From assembly GCA_965371785.1 (NCBI GenBank), contig CBDUZS010000013.1, positions 1 to 49,150 on the forward strand: 49,150 bases of DNA, given 5' to 3'. This DNA is from CBDUZS01 sp965371785 (GTDB lineage Bacteria > Fermentibacterota > Fermentibacteria > Fermentibacterales > JCC-6). Shown here piece by piece: positions 41,707 to 49,150 of the stretch. Numbering within the stretch: the first letter of the stretch is position 1; the number at the start of each line of letters is the position of its first letter. Below the pieces are notes generated by a model that had not been told where the DNA came from, ran no database searches, and saw only the letters and a program-made list of their open reading frames with translations. The position numbers and the translations under genes were made by a program.

Positions 41707-43578
41707 TCAGCCCTTCGAATTCCGGCAAATGCCCATGGAAGCAATAACATCGGTGAACATCGTGTAGAATTGCTCTCCCGCAAACCTTCCCGCTCTTCGA
41801 GCAATCTCTTCATCGATCGCGTTGTCCGCAAGCTGCGAGAGAGTATCAGCAAGTTCATCCGAATCCTCGACCACGAAACCGACACCCTCTGAGGATGCGT
41901 AACGGATTTCGCCCGCAAAGCTGGCATGGTTCTTTCCAACTATCACCGGAACCCCTTGTTGAAGTGGCTCCAGGACGTTGTGTCCTCCAATGGGGGCAAA
42001 CGTGCCGCCTACGAAAGCAGCATCTGCCGCTCCGTAAAGACTTCCGAGAATCCCATGCACGTCAAGCACCACTGATCCGAAGTTCTTCACTTCATCTTTC
42101 CCGTTACAGAGGCTGCTCCATGGAACTGGAGACAAACCTCTGCCTGCTGCGAGCTCCATGACCCTGCCTACCCTTTCCAGGTGCCTTGGAGCGATAACGG
42201 GCAGCCATCCTGCCTTTACGGCAGCATCGAGAACCTGTTCTTCCTCTCCTGGGCGGGTCGAGCCCGCAAGAAGGACTTTTCTGCCCGCTGCGTGGAGCAT
42301 AATCCGCCAGGATTCCGGTGCGGGTTCACTCCGGGAAAGCGATTTCGAATCACCTGCAAGCTTCAGTATACGTGAGGGTACACCGAGTTTTTCGTATCGG
42401 GCCAGGTCTTCGCGGGACCTGCACAGAATCGCGGTGAAGCATGAGAGAACACCTGCAACCAGTGTGGACGCCTTTGAATACCTGGATAAACTCCTGTCCG
42501 AGAGCCTTGCGTTGACCATCATTGCAGGTATTCCACGCATGACTACAGCATGCAGGATGTTAGGCCATAGCTCGGTTTCTGCGAGTATGAGCGCAGCCGG
42601 ATCGAGTTCGTCCAGGAATCGCTCTACCCATGGTGGATTGTCCAGGGGAATCAGGCTGCACCGGATGCCCGTTCTCTCGAGAATTTCCCTGCCTGACGAG
42701 GTGAAACATGTTACGTGTACCGCCAGTTTCTTTTCTTTCAGGTCTTCTGCAAGTGGAAGCAGCCCTTTCAGCTCACCAATCGAAGAACCGTGAAGCCAGA
42801 CCGGATGACCTCCAGAGGGTTCACAGAAGCCCCTGCGTTCCAGCCGCTCGCTTTTCGATCTCGTCAGAAGCCCGATCCCGGCTGGAATGGCTGCAATTCT
42901 ACCGAGCGCCCGGAAGAATGATGCCTGCAGCCGTGCAACCGGTGAGGCCGTGAGATCTGCCAGGGCGGATACCCTGTTCATCTCAGCCTGAACAATTGAA
43001 GTGAGAGCCGCAGGTCCGTGCTCGCCGCCAGTCTGCACCGGCCTCCCCTCCACAACGGTCATCCTGGCGAACGGGAGAGGGAACATGAAATGATCCCATG
43101 AATTGAGCTTCAGCCTTGGCCAGGCAGAAGTGCCGATGGGAACGATCGGTACCCTTCCTGAATGCGCTATGTGCGCAATCCCTTTCTGCACCACACATTC
43201 AGGGCCGCGTGGCCCGTCTGGTGTGATTGCGCAATCGATTCCCTTTCTCAGCAGCCGGGCCATGGTCCGCATGGCTTCAAGGCCGCCCTTCGATGCGGAA
43301 CCTCTTACGGTGGGAAAACCCATGCTGCGAAGAACGTTTGCCGCGTAAATCCCGTCACGGCTCATGCTTACGAGTACGTGTACGTTCTCGAACCTGTGCG
43401 TGAAGATCAGAGGCAGCTGTCTGCCGTGCCACAACGCGAACAGGGCGTTTCTTCCCCTGGCCCTGCCCAGCCTGCCAGTTGCCGCAGGAGAAACGTAGAA
43501 GATTCTCCATGATCTGCCCAGCAGGCTCATGAAAAGCCTGCCTGCGGTCTCGGAGAGCTTTAGAAGATCGATTTTCAC
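41707..43578 (-). CDS. waaA: LPLAT (DUF374)-Kdo transferase fusion
   Basis: Bifunctional-looking protein of 623 residues. Residues 1-215 match the DUF374 lysophospholipid-acyltransferase-like family: ALWHGRQLP (His51), ITPDGPRGPE (Asp121) and SAWPRLKLNSWDHF. Residues 216-623 match KdtA/WaaA, the GT30 Kdo transferase: a hydrophobic anchor, WLHGSSIGELKG (catalytic-type Glu269; HGSSIGE for the usual HAVSVGE), LILAETELWPN, and AAFVGGTFAPIGGHNVLEP. Each half looks complete. In other bacteria the two are normally separate neighbours. The fusion may acylate and glycosylate lipid A intermediates at one site (inference). GTG start overlaps lpxB by four bases. Confidence 0.93.
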   Translation of the reverse strand: MKIDLLKLSETAGRLFMSLLGRSWRIFYVSPAATGRLGRARGRNALFALWHGRQLPLIFTHRFENVHVLVSMSRDGIYAANVLRSMGFPTVRGSASKGGLEAMRTMARLLRKGIDCAITPDGPRGPECVVQKGIAHIAHSGRVPIVPIGTSAWPRLKLNSWDHFMFPLPFARMTVVEGRPVQTGGEHGPAALTSIVQAEMNRVSALADLTASPVARLQASFFRALGRIAAIPAGIGLLTRSKSERLERRGFCEPSGGHPVWLHGSSIGELKGLLPLAEDLKEKKLAVHVTCFTSSGREILERTGIRCSLIPLDNPPWVERFLDELDPAALILAETELWPNILHAVVMRGIPAMMVNARLSDRSLSRYSKASTLVAGVLSCFTAILCRSREDLARYEKLGVPSRILKLAGDSKSLSRSEPAPESWRIMLHAAGRKVLLAGSTRPGEEEQVLDAAVKAGWLPVIAPRHLERVGRVMELAAGRGLSPVPWSSLCNGKDEVKNFGSVVLDVHGILGSLYGAADAAFVGGTFAPIGGHNVLEPLQQGVPVIVGKNHASFAGEIRYASSEGVGFVVEDSDELADTLSQLADNAIDEEIARRAGRFAGEQFYTMFTDVIASMGICRNSKG

Positions 43579-44669
43579 CTGTCGATGTACTCCAGTATTG
43601 CCGAAGCCGCCCTCCCGGCGCCTCCGGATGGTCCCAGTTTCCTTCTTACAATGGCAAGTCCCTCCAGAGCCTTCTTTCGCGAACGATCATCCACCAGAAG
43701 GGTCTCGATGCTTTCTGCCATGGATACACCGGTTACGGAACCCTGAATCAGCTCCGGTGCGACATCACGGCCGGCAACGATGTTTGCCATACCGATTCTG
43801 TTCACTCCCCTGACGAGCACCCTGGCCAGAAGGTAAGTGAAAGTGGATGTGCGGTAGCAGATGACGAAGGGTACACCGTACATTGAAGTCTCGAGAGTCG
43901 CGGTTCCCGAGCAGACCAATGCAACAGATGAACTCTCCATTGCATGGGCTATTGAGTCGCACAGCTCAACTCCTGTAAGCTTCGTTGCAGGCTCGTACAA
44001 TTCCCTGTCCACCGTTGCGGCCAGGGCGACTTTCGCGCGTCGTATCAGCCCCCTGTTCATCAGGATCTCAACGGCTTCCAGCATCGGGGGGAGAAGCCTG
44101 CTGACCTCCTGGTTCCTGCTGCCCGGAAGTATTGCGATGCAGTCGTTCGCACCGGGTTCGGATAACTCCATGCCGCTTCCGGCAAGTGGATGCCCGGCCC
44201 AGATAGAGTTGACACCGTGACGAACGTAGAAATCACATTCGAATTCGAAGAGAGTCAGCATCAGATCAACGTAGCGTTTCACCTTTCCGAGGCGCCATCC
44301 GCCCCAGGCCCAGAGCTGCGGCGATACGTAGTAGACTACGGGAATTCCCCTGCCGTGAGCCCATCTGGCGAATCTGAGATTGAATCCCGGGTAATCTATG
44401 AGGAGAACGGCATCCGGTTCTCTTTCCCTGCAGAGTCTTCGAAGCCCCTTCTCCAGTCTTCTGAAGCGGCACAGAGAGCCAAGAACCTCGGAAAACCCCA
44501 TCACCGCGTAGTCCTCGAGATCGTAGAACAGTTCCATCCCCTGCAGGGAAAGCATTCGGCCGCCAAGGCCAAAAGCCTTTACAGAATCATCCTTCAGCCG
44601 CAGCTCGCCAAGAAGTTCGCTTCCCCTCAGATCGCCGGAAGGTTCCCCGGCGATGATGAGAAGGTTCAT
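43575..44669 (-). CDS. lpxB: Lipid A disaccharide synthase
   Basis: LpxB joins UDP-diacylglucosamine and lipid X into the disaccharide of lipid A. The product has 364 residues. The N-terminus LLIIAGEPSGDLRGSELL and PQLWAWGGWRLGKVKRYVD, AGHPLAG and LPGSRNQEVSRLLP are family signatures. Its ATG overlaps the Gfo/Idh gene by four bases, and its stop overlaps the acyltransferase-Kdo transferase gene by four bases. The length and motifs are normal. Confidence 0.96.
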   Translation of the reverse strand: MNLLIIAGEPSGDLRGSELLGELRLKDDSVKAFGLGGRMLSLQGMELFYDLEDYAVMGFSEVLGSLCRFRRLEKGLRRLCREREPDAVLLIDYPGFNLRFARWAHGRGIPVVYYVSPQLWAWGGWRLGKVKRYVDLMLTLFEFECDFYVRHGVNSIWAGHPLAGSGMELSEPGANDCIAILPGSRNQEVSRLLPPMLEAVEILMNRGLIRRAKVALAATVDRELYEPATKLTGVELCDSIAHAMESSSVALVCSGTATLETSMYGVPFVICYRTSTFTYLLARVLVRGVNRIGMANIVAGRDVAPELIQGSVTGVSMAESIETLLVDDRSRKKALEGLAIVRRKLGPSGGAGRAASAILEYIDR

Positions 44670-45601
44670 TCGGAATCCATGAGCGCTGCCCTCTTCGTAA
44701 GGCTCTCCTGCATCCGTGCAGATATCATCTGGGCAACCGACAGTGCTCTGAGACCATCAGATCCCGTTACTACGGGCGGTTTGCCCGTCTCGCAGGCTTC
44801 CAGGAAATCGCTCAGCTCAGCCGTAAGGGCGTCGGCATCGGTTACGGTAACGGGAACGGGAAGAATGGATTCACCGTCGTGTCTGTATGCGCTTACACTC
44901 TTTCCAGCGAAGTCGACGGAGATGTAGGTTCTTGGCTGGAAGAAGCGGAGCTTTCGAATCGGAGCTGCCGAAATCCTGCTGGCAGTCATGTTCACAACGG
45001 CGCCGTTCTCGAATTCCAGCCTCGCGTTGGCTATATCGATGTTGTTGCTGAGTACAGCGATGCCTGATGCCCGGATGTCTACTACCGGAGCTTTGACGAA
45101 CGAAAGAACGAGGTCGATGTCGTGTATCATGAGATCCATGACCACGGACACATCGGTTCCACGTGGTTTGAAGGGTGACATCCTGTGCCCCTCGACGAAA
45201 AGCGGTGTATCTATCAGTCCGGCTGCAGCCAGGATTGCAGGATTGAACCGTTCGACGTGGCCAACGGCCAGAACGACTCCCCTCTCCGAAGCCAGATCGA
45301 CCATTTCCCTGCCCTCTTCGACGGTTGCCGCAATCGGTTTCTCAACGAGTACGTGCACTCCCGCCTCGAGTGCCTGCAGTACGACTTCATGGTGAGCAAC
45401 TGTGGTGCACGCCACTACCAGTACGTCTACGTTCCCGATCAGTTCGTCCAGAGACCCTGAAACCTCGACACCCAGATCGGCAGAAACCTTTTCCCCCCGT
45501 GAACGATCGAGATCGAAAATACGTACCGATTCCGCAAGATCTCTGCTGATGCGGGCATGGTGGAAACCCAGATGTCCCGTTCCGGCTACTCCCAGTCTCA
45601 T
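44666..45601 (-). CDS. Gfo/Idh/MocA-family oxidoreductase in the lipid A operon
   Basis: NAD(P)-dependent sugar oxidoreductase of 311 residues. The N-terminal Rossmann motif is LGVAGTGHLGFHHAR, the active-site lysine lies in VLVEKPIA, and HDIDLVLSF carries the conserved histidine. Its place directly before lpxB recalls GnnA, which oxidises UDP-GlcNAc at C3 so that GnnB can make the 2,3-diamino sugar used for amide-linked lipid A. That is a possibility only: no GnnB (DegT aminotransferase) is nearby, and the family has many substrates. ATG overlaps lpxB; the ltaE gene lies 3 bases upstream. Confidence 0.85.
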   Translation of the reverse strand: MRLGVAGTGHLGFHHARISRDLAESVRIFDLDRSRGEKVSADLGVEVSGSLDELIGNVDVLVVACTTVAHHEVVLQALEAGVHVLVEKPIAATVEEGREMVDLASERGVVLAVGHVERFNPAILAAAGLIDTPLFVEGHRMSPFKPRGTDVSVVMDLMIHDIDLVLSFVKAPVVDIRASGIAVLSNNIDIANARLEFENGAVVNMTASRISAAPIRKLRFFQPRTYISVDFAGKSVSAYRHDGESILPVPVTVTDADALTAELSDFLEACETGKPPVVTGSDGLRALSVAQMISARMQESLTKRAALMDSE

Positions 45602-45604
45602 ATG

Positions 45605-46639
45605 CTATCCTCCGAAAACTGCCAGTGCGTCGGCAGCGTATTGAATGTCCCGTTCCGAGAGGGACAGGTGTGTGACCAGACGCACCGTCGAGGGGCCGAC
45701 GGGTATTGCACCGATACCGAGACCGTTCAGTGCTGACACAGTCGATTTCGCCGTGAGTTCAGGTGTGCCCAGCATCACGATGTTGGTCTCTACCTGTTCG
45801 AGTTTGACTGTGAGCACTGGAGACAGACCCGCTGCCCGTGCAAGCTTCGTTGCCCATCTGTGCGTCGTCGGCAACTTCTCGAGGTTGTGCTCGAGAGCGA
45901 ATATACATGCTGCAGCCAGTACGCCTGCCTGCCTCATTCCCCCACCCATACGTTTTCTGAGCCAGCGTGCCCTGTCAATCAGGTCCCGCGGTCCGGCAAG
46001 CACTGAGCCCACCGGGCAGCCCATCCCCTTGGAAAAGCAGACGGAGACCATGTCGAAACCATCGCAGAGCTCCTTCATGCTCCTGCCCGTTTCTTCCGCC
46101 GCATGCCAGAGTCGCGCACCGTCGAGGTAAAGACGGGTTCCAAAGGTACCGGCAATGGATATCAGTTCTCCCACGACCTTCTCAGGCAGGATTCTTCCTC
46201 CCAGGACGTTGTGTGTATTCTCGAGAACCAGCAGGGAACGGTTTGCGAAGTGGAGGTCTCCCTCTCTGGAAAGGGCGTCTTTTACTCTCGCGGGAGGCAG
46301 GACACCGTTCTCGGATTCATCGATCCGGTGCATCTGTATGGATCCGTTCAGCGCAAACTGGGCTCCCTCGTAAAGGTATGTATGCATTCGGCTGCCGCAG
46401 ATGACCTCGTCACCCGGACTGGCCAGAGTTCTCACAGCGATACCGTTGGACATGGTGCCTGTCGGCATGAAGAGCGCCGCCGGGAAACCCAGGCGGCGTG
46501 CGGTTTCAGCTTCCAGAGCGTTTACGGACGGATCCTCTCCGAAAACGTCGTCACCGACCTCCGCGTTGGCCATTGCCTGACGCATGCCGTGGCAGGGAAC
46601 GGTGACGGTGTCGCTTCTGAGGTCGACGCGGAACTTCAT
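45605..46639 (-). CDS. ltaE: Low-specificity L-threonine aldolase
   Basis: PLP-dependent enzyme of 344 residues splitting L-threonine or allo-threonine into glycine and acetaldehyde. The N-terminus VDLRSDTVTVPC is the family signature. MPTGTMSNGIA and the substrate-binding region RLYLDGARLWHAA are present, and the PLP lysine lies in VSVCFSKGMGCPVGSVLAG. Fold-type I aminotransferase-like. A GnnB role (sugar aminotransferase) seems unlikely because the threonine-aldolase signature is intact. ATG overlaps ddl by four bases. Confidence 0.92.
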   Translation of the reverse strand: MKFRVDLRSDTVTVPCHGMRQAMANAEVGDDVFGEDPSVNALEAETARRLGFPAALFMPTGTMSNGIAVRTLASPGDEVICGSRMHTYLYEGAQFALNGSIQMHRIDESENGVLPPARVKDALSREGDLHFANRSLLVLENTHNVLGGRILPEKVVGELISIAGTFGTRLYLDGARLWHAAEETGRSMKELCDGFDMVSVCFSKGMGCPVGSVLAGPRDLIDRARWLRKRMGGGMRQAGVLAAACIFALEHNLEKLPTTHRWATKLARAAGLSPVLTVKLEQVETNIVMLGTPELTAKSTVSALNGLGIGAIPVGPSTVRLVTHLSLSERDIQYAADALAVFGG

Positions 46640-47661
46640 GAGCCCTGTCCTCTGGCGAGTCCGGCAAGGGCTGTATTCCTTCGAAGAGCTTCCATCATTA
46701 TCCGATCAAGGATTGCGTCTATTGGCTGGTTCGAGGCTTCCCACAGTCTTGGAAACATGCTGATGGTCGTGAAACCGGGAATCGTGTTCATTTCGTTCAG
46801 AAAAAGTTCACCCCTGGAAGACAGGAAGAAATCTACTCTTGCATATCCCCTGCCGCCAATGAGTTCAAAGGCTTTCCTGGCGTATGCGCGTACGTTCTCA
46901 GAAGTGTTTTCATCCAATTCTGCAGGTATGAGCAGCCTGGAGTCCTCGCAGGAGTACTTGGCTTCGTAGTCGTACCATTCCTTGCCCGGTTCGATTTCTC
47001 CGATAACGGAGACGTCGATACCCCTGCCGTCTCCAATAACGCTGATTTCGAGTTCTCTTGCGTTTTCGAGACTCATCTCGACGACTACTTCAGGGTCGTA
47101 TTGAAACGCCTTGTCCAGTGCCTGCATCAGGTACACAGGGCTTTTCACTTTCGATATCCCGACACTGCTTCCGAGATGGGCAGGTTTCACGAAACAGGGA
47201 TAGCCGATGCTGGTTATGGCGCCAATGCCGGCATCTGCCGAGGTTCGAGTGAACGATACCCATGGCACGACCGGTATGCCTGCGGATTCGATCAGATGCC
47301 TGCTGGTGATCTTGTTGATAGCGATGGCTGAAGCCATGACGTCTGCTCCCGCACAGGGCCAGTTGGCCGTCATGCAGAAGCCCTGTACTGATCCATCCTC
47401 ACCGTAAGGACCATGGAGTACGGGAAAAACGATATCGAAAAGCAATTCCTTGTTGCCGCAGATAAACTTCCATCTTCCGGAGGTTGCAACGATTGAGACC
47501 CGTCTGCCGTCGAGACGCCAACCACCGTTGGCATCAATTTCAACCGTAACAACGGAATGCGAAGATCTTCCGTTCTCCAGAACGGAGCGTACGAACTCGG
47601 CTGACTTGAGAGATATCTCCCATTCGACCGAACGGCCGCCACAGAGCAGCAGAACCTTCAT
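46636..47661 (-). CDS. ddl: D-alanine--D-alanine ligase
   Basis: ATP-grasp enzyme making D-Ala-D-Ala for peptidoglycan. The product has 341 residues from the ATG at 47661, which follows GGAGG 7 bases upstream. VLLLCGGRSVEWEISLKSA at the N-terminus, VFPVLHGPYGEDGSVQGF (substrate site), KPAHLGSSVGISKV and EMNTIPGFT (metal ligands) identify it. The upstream in-frame extension (to 47730) is rejected as leader. It is first in the leftward envelope operon. Confidence 0.95.
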   Translation of the reverse strand: MKVLLLCGGRSVEWEISLKSAEFVRSVLENGRSSHSVVTVEIDANGGWRLDGRRVSIVATSGRWKFICGNKELLFDIVFPVLHGPYGEDGSVQGFCMTANWPCAGADVMASAIAINKITSRHLIESAGIPVVPWVSFTRTSADAGIGAITSIGYPCFVKPAHLGSSVGISKVKSPVYLMQALDKAFQYDPEVVVEMSLENARELEISVIGDGRGIDVSVIGEIEPGKEWYDYEAKYSCEDSRLLIPAELDENTSENVRAYARKAFELIGGRGYARVDFFLSSRGELFLNEMNTIPGFTTISMFPRLWEASNQPIDAILDRIMMEALRRNTALAGLARGQGS

Positions 47662-47786
47662 CTTCTCACCTCCTAATGCATGAACGATTGTGCTATTTGT
47701 TCTATCTGTCCACTTCGACCTTGACCCCATTCGTATCCACCGTAAGTTTCGGGGCTGACCATGAAGTTGAAAGTGGAGGTTCGTTC

Positions 47787-48725
47787 ATGAAGGTTCTCGT
47801 CACAGGCGGCGCAGGATTCATAGGTTCCAACGTCACCGACTACCTTCTCGAACAGGGATATGAAGTCCATGTGCTCGACAACCTCTCCACAGGCTTCCGG
47901 GAAAACGTGAACAGCGATGCGAGCTTTCATGAGATGGATATTAGAAGCCCTGAAGCCGAGAATCTCATTGCAGGCGGCGGATACGACATTCTCTGCCACC
48001 ATGCCGCGCAGATGGATGTAAGGAGATCGGTCAGGGAACCTCTCTTCGATGCCGAAGTGAACATCTGCGGCACTCTGAACCTTCTCGAAGCATCGGTCAG
48101 AGGAGGAGTAAAGCGAATCGTCTACGCATCCACGGGCGGTGCGGTTTACGGTGAGCCCGAGAGCATACCCGTTGAGGAGACTCACCCGGTCAATCCCATC
48201 TGTCACTACGGAATCAGCAAGCATACCGTCGAGCACTACCTCTTTCTCTACAGGCATCTCTACTCTCTCGACTACGTTATCCTCCGCTATCCGAACGTGT
48301 ACGGTCCCAGACAGAACCCATACGGTGAAGCAGGTGTTACGGCAATCTTCACGCTGATGTATCTCAGGGGTATCTCTCCGCAGATAAACGGTGACGGACA
48401 TCAGCTGCGTGACTACGTTCACGTTACCGATATAGCAAGGGCAAACCATCTGGCCATGGATCTGAGCCGTTCGGATATTTCGGGAATGATATTCAACATA
48501 GGCTGGGGTGCAGGCAGGTCCGTAATCGAACTGGACGAGATCATAAGGGGCTACGTCGGAACGGATCTCAAACCATCCTTCGGCCCCCCATTGCCCGAAG
48601 AGATAGAACGAATTTCCCTGCTTGCGAAACGGGCAGCGGAAATACTCGGCTGGAAACCGACAATTGCCTTCGAAGAAGGTCTTAGGGATCTAGTGGAGTA
48701 CCATAAAGAAAGGCTTGCCACCTGA
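47787..48725 (+). CDS. NAD-dependent epimerase, GalE-like
   Basis: Short-chain dehydrogenase-type sugar-nucleotide epimerase/dehydratase of 312 residues. The Rossmann motif is VLVTGGAGFIGSN, followed by the catalytic region RIVYASTGGAVYG and YGISKHTVEHY (YxxxK). RYPNVYGPRQNPYGEAG and QLRDYVHVTDIA match UDP-glucose 4-epimerase relatives. The ATG at 47787 has GGAGG 7 bases upstream; longer in-frame readings to 47676 add unrelated leader. It probably supplies surface-polysaccharide sugars together with the adjacent heptose-phosphatase gene. UDP-galactose or another sugar is possible. Confidence 0.88.
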   Translation: MKVLVTGGAGFIGSNVTDYLLEQGYEVHVLDNLSTGFRENVNSDASFHEMDIRSPEAENLIAGGGYDILCHHAAQMDVRRSVREPLFDAEVNICGTLNLLEASVRGGVKRIVYASTGGAVYGEPESIPVEETHPVNPICHYGISKHTVEHYLFLYRHLYSLDYVILRYPNVYGPRQNPYGEAGVTAIFTLMYLRGISPQINGDGHQLRDYVHVTDIARANHLAMDLSRSDISGMIFNIGWGAGRSVIELDEIIRGYVGTDLKPSFGPPLPEEIERISLLAKRAAEILGWKPTIAFEEGLRDLVEYHKERLAT

Positions 48726-48726
48726 G

Positions 48727-49150
48727 ATGTGTCCTCTCCCCGTTTACGTCGACAGAGATGGTGTGATAAACGAGAACTGCGATGACTACGTCAGGTCATT
48801 GTCCCAGTGGATTCCCGTAAAGGGCGTTTTCTCGTCTCTTGCCGCACTGTCCAGGGCAGGCCACCCCATTGTGGTCGTCACGAACCAGTCCGCCGTAGCG
48901 CGGGGCTATACCACCCTGGCGAACGTGGAAGAAATACACAGTGAGCTGCTCAGGTTATCTGCCGATGCGGGGGGTGTCATACGGGGCATCTACTACTGCC
49001 CTCACCACCCGGATGAGGGATGTGGCTGCCGGAAGCCCGAGACCGGCATGATCTCCTGGACCTGGCGATGGACCGGGTCTACTGCTTCACCGGTTTTGCG
49101 GTTCAAGCGGCGGTTACGCTTCCTCTGCTGCTGTGGTTGGTGGGGCCGGG
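48727..49150 (+). CDS. gmhB: D-glycero-heptose bisphosphate phosphatase-like, frame lost near end (partial)
   Basis: HAD-superfamily GmhB/HisB-N-like phosphatase, one base after the epimerase stop. Residues 1-108 are convincing: VYVDRDGVIN with Asp9 and Asp11, VVVTNQSAVARG (Thr52, Asn53) and the zinc loop CPHHPDEGCGCRKPETGM (Cys91, His93, Cys99, Cys101). After Met108 (49048-49050) the frame no longer reads as GmhB. A neighbouring frame continues as LLDLAMDR, as expected after GM, and then becomes hydrophobic. The motif IV region (GDxxxD) is absent. A sequence error or a chimeric contig end is the likely cause. If the product is GmhB, it works in ADP-heptose synthesis for LPS. Confidence 0.75.
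   Translation, partial: MCPLPVYVDRDGVINENCDDYVRSLSQWIPVKGVFSSLAALSRAGHPIVVVTNQSAVARGYTTLANVEEIHSELLRLSADAGGVIRGIYYCPHHPDEGCGCRKPETGMISWTWRWTGSTASPVLRFKRRLRFLCCCGWWGR

Noticed and set aside
45605..46639. Possible GnnB sugar aminotransferase next to the Gfo/Idh gene
   Set aside because: The N-terminal VDLRSDTVT signature and PLP-lysine region are those of L-threonine aldolase, not the DegT family.
47673..48449. Long open frame on the minus strand opposite the epimerase (258 codons)
   Set aside because: It is antisense to a well-supported gene and shows no family-like motifs.

Overview
The window is a densely coded, moderately GC-rich (by eye, not computed) bacterial chromosome segment with 46 protein genes and one tRNA. 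No stretch of 300 bases lacks a gene. Genes mostly overlap by 4 to 20 bases (ATGA, GTGA and TTGA junctions), and TTG and GTG starts are common. The cell is Gram-negative: it has lipid A genes (lpxB, Kdo transferase, lpxK), many lipobox lipoproteins and a PorV/PorQ-type barrel. Together with the tandem transglutaminase-like proteins and the mixture of housekeeping genes, this suggests an FCB-group or candidate-phylum lineage (Fermentibacterota-like is one possibility). That placement is inference and no marker phylogeny was run. I see no phage, transposase, CRISPR or defence genes. Both ends look like contig breaks: the left end lies in a 51-bp tandem repeat, and the right end loses the reading frame of gmhB.

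Region 1 (1-14949, minus). A long collinear array runs leftward: an adaptor-like lipoprotein, pgi, an exported barrel-like protein, purN, an M15-type peptidase, an L,D-transpeptidase, a PQQ propeller, era, scpA, scpB, rluB, a multi-pass membrane protein, cmk, plsC and rpsA. The scpA-scpB-rluB-cmk-plsC-rpsA order is a known conserved arrangement, interrupted here by one membrane protein. Era has a degenerate GTPase domain, and cmk lacks a standard start codon.

Region 2 (14992-16646, plus; 16572-33093, minus). A two-gene plus unit (LamG/DUF1080-like lipoprotein and polysaccharide deacetylase) converges on, and overlaps by 75 bp, a ferredoxin-nitroreductase. Further right on the minus strand are an Ig-like lipoprotein, a ParB-TPR fusion, miaA, mutL, tRNA-Leu(UAA), uvrC, murJ, a membrane glycosyltransferase-TPR protein, a tandem pair of transglutaminase-like proteins (one with its catalytic triad lost), surE and a PorV-like barrel.

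Region 3 (33219-37462, plus). A lipoate operon (LipM-like octanoyltransferase and lipA) continues into dus and a LysM/TPR lipoprotein. It is followed by a monocistronic secreted protein with its own promoter and a strong bidirectional terminator.

Region 4 (37540-47661, minus). ddl, ltaE, a Gfo/Idh oxidoreductase, lpxB, an acyltransferase-Kdo transferase fusion, lpxK, nadB, an NlpC/P60 lipoprotein and a TolB-like lipoprotein form an envelope operon. Region 5 (47787-end, plus) has a GalE-like epimerase and a broken or cut gmhB, again for surface sugars.

No single unmistakably new multi-gene system stands out. The best leads are the acyltransferase-Kdo transferase fusion, the degenerate Era, the active/inactive transglutaminase-like pair and the ParB-TPR protein.
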